DNA from: Watersipora subatra
Taxonomy: Eukaryota > Bryozoa > Gymnolaemata > Cheilostomatida > Watersiporidae
DNA: 64,000 nt
Reading direction: 5' to 3'
NCBI RefSeq assembly: GCF_963576615.1
Contig: NC_088709.1
Coordinates: forward strand, 75,064,538 to 75,128,537
The notes under the pieces are model-generated. The model saw only the letters and a list, made by a program, of their open reading frames with translations, made no database searches and was not told where the DNA came from. This document shows, one piece after another, positions 55,806 to 64,000 of this stretch; the first letter of the stretch is position 1; every line of letters begins with the position of its first letter. A program made the translations under genes and the position numbers.

Positions 55806-56993
55806 AAGGGAAGAATGCCCGACGTTGCGCAAGTAATACAAAAGGTTTTCGCACGGAAAATTTTATTTTTACCCAGCATATACAGCATTTATCATTCTAC
55901 CGTTCTAAATGAAGGCGTTTGTTTATTTCTGTGTGTCCAGCCAATGCATAATATTTTAAATCTAATGCGTAAATACGTTTCGAGTTTCTATTAGTCGACT
56001 GTGGCGGTTTTCTGATCCTTTGGTTCATACATCTTTTTGATTGATTTTTCGGATGATCCTTTCGTGGGCTGATTGAATATGCTGAGTACATTTTTTGTTG
56101 TTCAGATTCGCCTTCCTTTTTAGTATCCAATTTTGCTGATATTTTTATACATGTAATGATATATTCAATTTTTCTATTCATATAGGTAGTGTATATCATA
56201 ATGGATATTTTATAAGGGATACCTTATAATTTTTTAATTTTATTTTATTTTTTATTTTTTGCATTTTATGATTATGCAACTTTTCTACCAGCCTACATCC
56301 TACATTGCAAACTTGAAAATTGGTCGCAGAATTGTAGATATTTTTACACCGATGCTCTCAGTTCATGACAGCTAAAAATACACGGCCATTAAAAATCAAT
56401 TCAATTTTATGGTAACTTACACTTTATTACAAGCATACTTTATGTGTAGAAAAACGTTGAAGCATTTTTTATAGAAATTTGAAGCATTTAGTTTATACTT
56501 GAACACTTTGCAAAAATTGAGATTGAATGTTCTTGTCAAACCGTCTTGAGAATTTGTGAAGAAACATTGCTATGAATGACAAATATCATCATACTATCTT
56601 TAAGATGGCTTTGGAGTGGTGACTGGTTGATTTTTGTTGAACAACGAAAATAAAGCAACAAATAAAGCGTTTTCTAAAGCAACTGTATAGTCTAGAATGA
56701 GGCTCGACAATTATCAGTGAGCATGATACAGGTTACAAGAGGAAAAATAGTTGCAAGGTCTATGCATTGTCAGAATCTCATTAACTGGTAGATAATTTTA
56801 TTTTAATCAGTAAAAGTCTTTCCTCGAAAAATTCATAATCATTCACATGCTTCAGCACAAGTCAATGATGAATGTGAAATATTGTAATTACAGTTCTACA
56901 GCTGATCATCTACTTGGCATATTAAACATGAACTGGATGATACTAATACCGCCTTATCACCATTTTATTTTGTTCAACAATTCTGTTGATCCT
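55806..56993. other. No gene; retroelement-like debris possible
   Basis: 55809-55850 has GAATGCCCGACGTTGCGCAA, which resembles GTGCCCAGCATTGCCCGAAT at 59152. Both probably belong to the same dispersed repeat. The remainder is AT-rich without a credible ORF. Confidence 0.4.
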
Positions 56994-57290
56994 AGCAGGT
57001 GTAGCTTAATGTTATTAAAAAACAACAAATGTACTACAAAAATGGTTATAAATACAGTGGTATTATTGCATTGCTTTTAATGCATTATTGCGATTGCACC
57101 TAATCTTTCAGAAAAATGTTGTTAGCAAACTTGGACCTATTGGTTTTGTTGTTTACCACAACATAAAGTTCTGTATTGCTATTACCCTAGCAGGTTTATA
57201 TTGTTATTAAAAAGCAGCAAATCTGTTACAAAAGTTGTTATTAGTACATTGTTGCAATTGCATTGTTTTCAATGCATCGGTATTAGTGCA
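56994..57290. repeat. Diverged direct duplication of about 100 bp
   Basis: About 56994-57090 and about 57188-57285 share CCTAGCAGG, TTATTAAAAA.CA.CAAAT, TTGCATTG.TTT.AATGCAT and related words in the same order. Non-coding. Confidence 0.65.
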
Positions 57291-59281
57291 CTGTTATAGT
57301 AACTGGTCCTGAATAACCACGAAAATTTTACTTCATGCATAAAACCTCTACCTAAAAGTTAATATTAAGTAGTTTTGTAATCCGGTCTTGTTGCTTAAAA
57401 CCATTTAATTCTGACTGTTGTTTAGGACTTTTCAATGTAAACAATGTAATATACCCATTTTAATCATGGAGTTTTTGCTGTCACATCTTAGCTGCTAGAC
57501 ATTTTAGCTAAAAATTAGTCTGCTTCATTATCAATGATTCGCTAAAGACCACCCACATTGGTTTTTAGCGATGAGGTTAGTGATTGCTGTGTAAATAAAA
57601 CACTAGCAGAGATGAATGTGCACTTAGCAAAATATCCTAGATCTCTTCCAATCGCTCCATTAAAGGTTAACTGAAAGTATTCTTAAATTACATCTATTTA
57701 TAACAGTATAATCATGATCGTTGGCTTTTGCAACAGCTATGTTTAGAAAAAAAATAGAACTAACACTTTTGGAGTCAAAAACATTTGCAGTGCGAGGTCT
57801 AAGTGGTGACATAAAGAGGTCATTTTGTCGGCACAACATAAATGTAGGCCTATAAATTACTACGTCTATGCAGATAATTAGCCACTGGACATGTAGTAGA
57901 TGTAAATGCTAAAGCGATGCAAAAACGCGTGTTGGCTGCCATTTTTACCGTTCTATTTGCCATGTTACATCGGTATAGTTACGCGACGTTGCAGATAATT
58001 ATTACCCGAGGTTGAAGCAGCTTCCCCAAATACTAAAAAGATTTGCGCCATATTTATATTATGCTCTATATTAGTTTTTAAACAAGGGTTATAGAATTAC
58101 ACCAATTGACCTCTAGGTATCTTTTGGAGACTAGCAAGAAGTTCTTCCTTTACACGCCTTTACACGAATTGGAAATATGAAAACTCGTCTATAAGGATTT
58201 GCTATTCTCGGAGATCACATGTTTATAACATAATCGTGCATGCTCTGTTTTTATAAACAAGGAAATTGAAAGGACGATTTTTAGATTATCTAGCTCAAAA
58301 CACGAGTGATTTCTATACAATTATGCAGCATTGCAGATGTTGCCAGTGGATATTTTGCAAAGATCGCAAGTCTTTATTTTCATGACTTGAAAATGTTCTA
58401 TGACTTTGTCGAACTTGGTCAAAATTGCACAAAAATATTCAAACAGCGATCTATAATGTTATCTGCTAGTTTTAACGCAATAATATTTTGTGGTGTCTGT
58501 TAACTTTCAGCCTACGTGAGGTTGTTGCAAAACTGAAAATGGCCATAACTTGTAGTTTTGTTAGGGTGTTTTGAGCTCATATCTCTAACATACAAACAGT
58601 GATAAGTCGCTCTATCTATCAAGAAATGCAGGCTAATGATGCCTAAACTAGGATAATAAAAAGCCATGTTTTCTTTATTATAGAATGGTTGGTGCGTGAC
58701 AACTCTTAAAGTTGCACTCACTTCTGAAACAAAAGGATAACTAGTGACACGGAAAAGTGAACAATAATCTCCTTCAGATCTACTTGCTTAGTACTCTGTT
58801 TTTCTATGTAGCAACCTATCAGAGAATTCAGACCACAGCATGAAAGATATCGCTGTAAAAAAGGAAAGCTTTTATGCCTGCTTCAACTCTCTTAGCAGGT
58901 ATGTACTTTGTTATGTATTATAAACAGTGATCATTTTATGCTCATGAAGAATAAATTGTAGATCAGGTAAAGTTTCAAATCCGTGTAAAGGCTCTCCGTG
59001 TAAACTCTAGTAATAAGGTCAGCCTTACAATGAATGCTTTGTGAATCGCAATGAGGGTGTCATACCTACACGTTTGTGAAATCTTTGTCCTTAGTGTGTA
59101 TAGAAATCAATTTCATTATGATGCTTGTGTATATTAAACACTAGCGGAGTGCCCAGCATTGCCCGAATAATAAAAATGTTTGTGCACAGAACAGTTTATA
59201 AAAGTTTAGATAGAGTTTATTTACCCAATGAGTTTGAGTAACTTAAGCTAGTCTAAATCTTTACTATAATAAGAGCCGTTA
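57291..59281. other. No gene recognised
   Basis: Long AT-rich stretch with only short chance ORFs. A dispersed-repeat fragment lies at 59140-59180 (see 55806). I see no splice-supported exon. Confidence 0.45.
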
Positions 59282-59283
59282 TA

Positions 59284-60053
59284 AAGGTATAAACACACTA
59301 GGCGATTTTATCGCGAGCGTCATGAGGAAGGCGGAGATATCGCTGGCGTGTGCATAAACACACTTGAGCGATTCACTAGCAAGCGATATAATTTGCACGC
59401 CCACAAACTGCCAATAAAATTTCGTATCATTAGTTTCTTCGGAGTAGTTAATAAATCTAGGTTAGTCAATATGGCGCCGTCTAGGCGACAACGTAAACAA
59501 CTTACGCATTTGTTATTAAACCTATCTCACTTTCACGGATTGTAAACTGCCTACACTACAAGAAAACATAAGAAAAAACGATTATGGTATTTTTAACTGT
59601 AATATTTTTTACTATTTTTATACATATTTTATTTTGTAGTGGTTTTTTTAAAATATTTACCGTTCTCAAGATGGTCAACCTGCGATACGATTGACTCCAA
59701 ATGTTGGTTTTCAAATCGGATTTTCGGAATTTTTTGTTATGGTGTACAGGACTTGGAGTGCTATTATTAAATTTATGAACAATCCAGTGTTTGTTCTGAA
59801 GATGTTTCAATTGTAACAAAATAGCAAGTTGTCGCTGCTGTACGTTGGTGAACAGCGATAAGAAACAATTACCCGCCATAAAATTGCATTCTAGTAAAAG
59901 CCAACCAATCGAAATGCATCTCGCTAGCGATAAAGTTGTGTAGAGAAAGTCTAACATTATCGCTCTGCATGAGCACGCTGAGTGAATTCCAGCGCAGATT
60001 AGCGCTACGCAGCGCTATATCGCTCTAAATATCGCCTAGTGTGTTTATACCTT
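59284..60053. mobile_element. 770-bp DNA element, TA duplication, GCGAT-rich ends
   Basis: Inverted ends AAGGTATAAACACACTAGGC GAT and its complement, flanked by TA (59282-59283, 60054-60055). Both subterminal zones repeat GCGAT/ATCGC words. Inside, the minus strand has a 133-residue ORF (59556-59957) with RQLAILLQLKHLQNKHWIVH. This is faintly like the N-terminal part of PIF/Harbinger-type transposases (a WIVH-like word), and the TA duplication would fit the ISL2EU branch. Family assignment is tentative. Confidence 0.72.
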
Positions 60054-60214
60054 TAGACATTTAGCCAGCGTTTAGGAAAAAGATAGCATCACGAGCTCTC
60101 TTGCAATCATTATCTCCGAGTGTGCTCGCTGAAGTGGGAAATGGTGATATCCAAAAAGTGACGCCATTAAAGATTGGCAGGTACATAAGTATAATGAGTA
60201 GGTTCATTGTAAAG
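60054..60214. other. No gene recognised
   Basis: Short spacer between a DNA element and a tRNA-like segment. Confidence 0.4.
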
Positions 60215-60300
60215 GCCAGTTGAACACGTAGTCTAATAGGTAGAATGCCGGGCTGAAGACCTGGAAGATGAGAGTTCAAGCCAAGTGTGAAGTGGATTTT
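60215..60300 (+). other. tRNA-like segment (SINE head or pseudo-tRNA)
   Basis: TAGTCTAATAGGTAGA resembles an A box. CCGGG-CTGAAGA-CCTGG forms a 5-bp stem with a 7-base loop holding GAA (a Phe-type anticodon), and GAGTTCAAGCC resembles a B box. Acceptor and T stems do not pair convincingly, so a functional tRNA is unlikely. Confidence 0.4.
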
Positions 60301-60514
60301 TCGTTTCTAAAACTTCATTGCTATAACTGAACCCACGGCAGGCAGACCAACAGAAAAAAACTGGGATATATATATATATTCTTTGTTCATGATGTTATAC
60401 TTAAAACTAAATGTTATTGAGAAAAACTATTTTGTTTTAGAGTCAAGCACTAATCAAAAATAACAAACCAGCAAAAAAACACACATTTTTCGCATTAATT
60501 CGTTTGCTTCAGCC

Positions 60515-60859
60515 ATAGCCTGTCTTGACAAACTTTTGTTTTTGTGGAGTTGTTCCCCCGTCGAGCGGGCGAGCAACACAAGTTTCAAGTTCTACTGAAG
60601 TTCACCGCAGAGTCTGGTCACTGGTAAAACGTTTTAATCTTATTTTTTTCTACATAAGTTTTTGCGTGAAATCCGTTATGATGAATAATGGAGCGACCGC
60701 CATAACATCGCAGCTAAGCCGCATAGACGGAAAAGAACAACTCCCTTTCAGTGCAGCTGATGCATAAGGTGCAGTACGTCTTGTGACAAGCTGTTGTGTT
60801 GCTCACCCGCTCGACGGGAGAATAACTCCGCAAAAATGACAGTTTGTCAAGACAGGCTA
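60515..60859. mobile_element. 345-bp MITE with 8-bp target duplication
   Basis: Inverted ends of about 60 bp: TAGCCTGTCTTGACAAACT... through CCCGTCGAGCGGG to GAGCAACAC, mirrored at 60795-60859. CTTCAGCC is repeated at 60507-60514 and 60860-60867. A small internal palindrome CCCGTCGAGCGGG lies in each arm. It is non-coding. The 8-bp duplication suggests a hAT-like origin. Confidence 0.85.
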
Positions 60860-60867
60860 CTTCAGCC

Positions 60868-61279
60868 TTTGCGACAGACAGAATCAGTTGTTTTCTAGCA
60901 ATTGGTAAGTTGTTTTGCCGTAGAGATGCTGGAGCATGTGAAGTGATAACAGTGAGATCTACAGACATCCAAGTAGAAAGTGTTTATAGCTCACAAGTTC
61001 TGCATCTACCTTCTGATGTCATACAGAGTTGTCTTCTTTTTTCTTCACCTACAATTGTTGAGGTATAGTGGTACTGGTGTACTATTTTCATTGCAGACTT
61101 TCAACCCCAGAATATTTGTTTTTTTTCGTCACTACTTCTTTTCTAGTTTCTGTTGTTCTCTTCACTTCCTGAAAAATATTTAACAAAATTAAATATTTCA
61201 TTTTAAATATTTAATTTTGTTAATAGTTTTTAATTTAATTAATTTTCAAGTAATGTTTTTAATAAAAAATTAATTAATT
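60868..61279. other. No gene; AT-rich palindromic patch
   Basis: At 61165-61275 there are overlapping palindromes of AAATATTTAA and TTAATTAATT words, probably low-complexity or an old MITE. Confidence 0.45.
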
Positions 61280-61512
61280 TTAAATTACTGTAAAACCACC
61301 AATTGAACGCCATGGCGCTCTATTTTTTAACCCTTCCTCTGTTAAAGTGGCGGTCAAATAGAGGTGGCTATCAAAAAAGGCTGGGCGTTGTGTATTTTTC
61401 AACTGGCTCAGAACTCGGAGAAGATAAATTTAGCCCTTTCACGGTCGAAGCTGGTGTCATCTACCGTATATTTGGCACTCACTTTCTGGTAAAGCGCCAT
61501 TTACCCTTTTGA
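61280..61512. repeat. Mariner-like MITE fragment
   Basis: TACTGTAAAACCACCAATTG AACGCCATGGCGCTCTATTT is the typical start of a widespread invertebrate mariner-like MITE. GCGGTCAAATAGAGGTGG matches words at 24780-24925. The far end is unclear. Confidence 0.5.
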
Positions 61513-61899
61513 ACGAATTAAATCTGCTAACTTACCTACAACTTGTCAGATATCTGTTAATAAATATGCATTGAGAATCTATCTATATTGGTTGATATCT
61601 ATTGCTTGCAATTAACCTGCGATGATATAGCATATTTCCTGTTTTGCAATTTGTTGGAGCTTTTAATTTTTATTTCATTCTAAATTTGAAGACAAGTTTT
61701 TTATTCTATATCTATATTTAACAATGTTGCATGAAAGTTCATTGCACTCATTGATATGTTTGCTACAGTTTGCGGCCAAAACTAGTTTTTTTCTAGTCCT
61801 GCTCAATAGAAAAGGACTTACGAGCATCGATCTATTGTAAGATTAGTTTACTGCAATGATGCTATTAGACAATATGCTATAAATATTTTAATGAATTTT

Positions 61900-63859
61900 A
61901 GCATTTTATCACTCATCAGTTTCTGTCTTTGTTTTCACTATAACTTTTAGCGTGTCTGCACTTTACCTTTTTCAACCTAGTTCAACAAAAAAGGCTGAGC
62001 GATTCCGTTCTCGAAAGCGGCCTCTCGCGCGCTTGACCATTTAATGGCCATCGAAAAGAAAAATTAAATTTTATTTGCAATACATACATACCATTGAAGT
62101 AATGTGACTTTAGCTGGTACTTGTAGCGAGTAGAGCAGAGAGGAGGCAAAATTCTATCAATGCTAATTATGTTACACTTGAAAATAATTTTAATACATAA
62201 TGAAATGGAAATTTGTAGCAGTCTAAAATAAGTTGTCTATTCCTGAAGAAGGGATTGCGACTTTACGTTTTCTACTGGTGTTAAAAGCAAAAGTTTACTA
62301 CTTTTGGGACCTTGAAAGCAAAAATGGCCAGTAAAACACAGCTTTTCTGCTCGTGCTCAAAGAAAACAAGCTAACTTGGTGCAAGGTAGAATATAGCCTA
62401 CTTGATCACTTATTGAGGATGATGCTTGCTGGTGCACTGTAAATACTGGTGCAGACAATTGCTAGCTAGCTAACGCTTGTAAAAGGATCCAGAGAAGGTT
62501 GTAGCTTGTCTTGTATGAAATGTGCACAAGAATCAATGTAGCCATACATACAGAATTTTGTACGTATTTATACCGTAGAGAGCAGGGCTTTAGCAAATTC
62601 TAGAAGGTAATGTGGATGCATCAACTACTATCTTGAGTAGCTAGTTACATGTGAGTTACATACATCCAATGATTTGTATTTATGTAGAAGAAACATGATG
62701 TCTTCACAAGCATGATTAAACATGAAATACAATAAAAACATAAATTGAAAGTAAATTAAACATGAACTAGAATACAATATAAAATGAAATAAAGAAAACA
62801 CGGCACACAAAGAGGACAACTAATGATATACATTACACATGCATTGTACAGTATTGTTTTATCTACCAGTCCACAGTAAATTAAACACTTGAAATAAAAA
62901 TTCTTGAAAGAACTCAATCTAATAGCACCTCTTCAGGTGCGCTTTCATGGCCAGCTTTTTTGTTAGATTCACTGCTATCACGTACTTTTCAACACTTCTT
63001 TAAAAAAAGTCTATCCAATGAAGTCTGTTTCAGACAACTCCTCAAAATTCCTCTAAATTAGCTCACGCACCTACCATTAGCATTGCCCATAACTTTTTCT
63101 GGATGTTTATTTTCAATGAATCTGGTTTTCATACCAACTTATAGCTTCCCGATTTCTGCTGATGTAGGGTTTCTGACATTTCTATTTCCTCGCCTATCTC
63201 TAAATTGTTGCTCCTCTTGAATGCTGATCCCGTGCATACCCTCCAACTCCTTCAAGTCATCTGTCGTGAGCTCTTCCCTGTGCTTGCTTTAATGGATTTC
63301 TTGTTTTAATAATAATTGCAGTTGTTTTATGGTTGGTTGTGACCATATTCCTTGCCAATATTAACAATGCGAGCGCCTTTTTCGTATTTATTTATAATCT
63401 CCACCTTTTCGTCATAGAAATCACTTTTTTCCTTCATCCTGTAACGTTTGTATCGGTCTCAGATTTCATAGCTAATGAATTAAATAAAGATACTTGCGAT
63501 TATATGCGTATGCTGAATATAAGTTTACAGTAAATATGGGCTAAAAATGAATATTTGCTCTTGCTTATGTACTTTTCACAAAGTTTTCCATGTTGAATGC
63601 TAATCTGAGAGAAATCGGTCATTGTGTCTCTTCCAAACGCTGTGAAAATGTTTTCGCCAACCGCATTTCGGCGTCTTTGTTTTTTCGACGTACGTAATAA
63701 GCACGCCGACTACCAAATTTGGACTCATGCGAAATGTTTTTAACTCTTCTTGAGTTAAAAACCTCAGTGTTAAACACAGTGAGGTGAAAACCTCACTGTG
63801 TTTAACTTCGTAAGGTGCAAAATCGTATATCAGAATAATCGTATCCTGAGGGTGCACTG
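61900..63859. mobile_element. Second pogo/Tigger-like copy, left end missing
   Basis: Homologous to 20751-22233 along its length (shared CGAAAGCGGCCTCTC, GACCATTTAATGGC, CTAGCTAACGCTTGTA, AGGATCCAGAGAAGG, TTTAACTTCGTAAGGTG). It ends ATCGTATCCTGAGGGTGCACTG at 63859 without a following TA. The left inverted end was not found. Small duplications near 63755-63800 (AACCTCA.TGTGTT) distinguish this copy. It is non-coding. Confidence 0.8.
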
Positions 63860-63895
63860 AAGATGCACTGCTACTTACAGTGCATCTTCAGTGCA
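63853..63895. repeat. 18-bp perfect hairpin at the Tigger-like end
   Basis: Stem TGCACTGAAGATGCACTG (63853-63870) pairs with 63878-63895 around a 7-base loop. It overlaps the last seven bases of the Tigger-like element, so the end was rearranged or hit by another small element. Confidence 0.85.
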
Positions 63896-64000
63896 TTAGA
63901 ATTTGTTTCTCTTCTAACCAACATGTTTATAGTTATGCAGTGCACATCTGCATTTAGAGGAGTGTATAAATATGTTACCTTGATCAAACATATATTTATT

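Noticed and set aside
60215..60300. Functional tRNA-Phe
   Set aside because: The anticodon arm is plausible, but acceptor and T stems do not pair; a SINE head or pseudo-tRNA is likelier.

Overview
The window is eukaryotic, AT-rich and crowded with transposons. Split genes with GT-AG introns, two Ty3/gypsy lineages, a non-autonomous gag-only LTR element, hAT, pogo/Tigger-like, TTAA-type and other MITE-like elements, a tRNA-derived SINE and P-element/THAP9-type transposase remains together suggest an invertebrate animal, perhaps marine. I cannot name the taxon from sequence alone. There are no bacterial-style operons, rRNA genes or CRISPR arrays.

Layout. 1-4.6 kb: weak exon candidates, a 128-bp hairpin and a 24-bp minisatellite. 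6.06-9.52 kb: a complete, young LTR element (180-bp LTRs, TATAT target duplication) that encodes Gag and protease but no reverse transcriptase, RNase H or integrase. Its gag ends in UGA-CUAG and the protease follows in the same frame, which suggests stop-codon readthrough. Related debris lies at 20.2 kb, 24.9 kb and 52.2 kb (solo LTR). 10.8-18.6 kb: first exon of a PARP14/DTX3L-like gene, a young minus-strand Ty3/gypsy element (11585-16195, ACATT duplication), the 3' part of a second gypsy lineage, and a broken tandem copy of the first exon. 19.2-24.6 kb: decayed gypsy copies split by a pogo/Tigger-like element. 26.6-37.7 kb: phase-compatible exons encoding a macro domain (ADP-ribose binding), followed by a damaged RING-like segment near 38.4 kb.

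39159-49001 is the most striking object: a 9.8-kb nearly perfect inverted repeat with a 6-bp target duplication (TCTAGC). Each arm carries a large array of a 68-bp repeat (about 50 and 41 copies), and the centre holds about two dozen copies of the 10-bp palindrome TTTCGCGAAA. It looks like a giant foldback transposon. It sits inside a small minisatellite, between the RING remnant and decayed P-element/THAP9-type transposase exons (49.1-51.7 kb). From 52 kb to the end I find only small elements: a TTAA foldback, a TA-flanked 770-bp element, an 8-bp-TSD MITE and a second Tigger-like copy. No convincing host gene is seen there.

Only the macro-domain gene looks like host coding sequence of recognisable function. 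Everything else recognisable is mobile or repeat-derived. Exon joins are inferred from splice signals and phase, not from transcripts.
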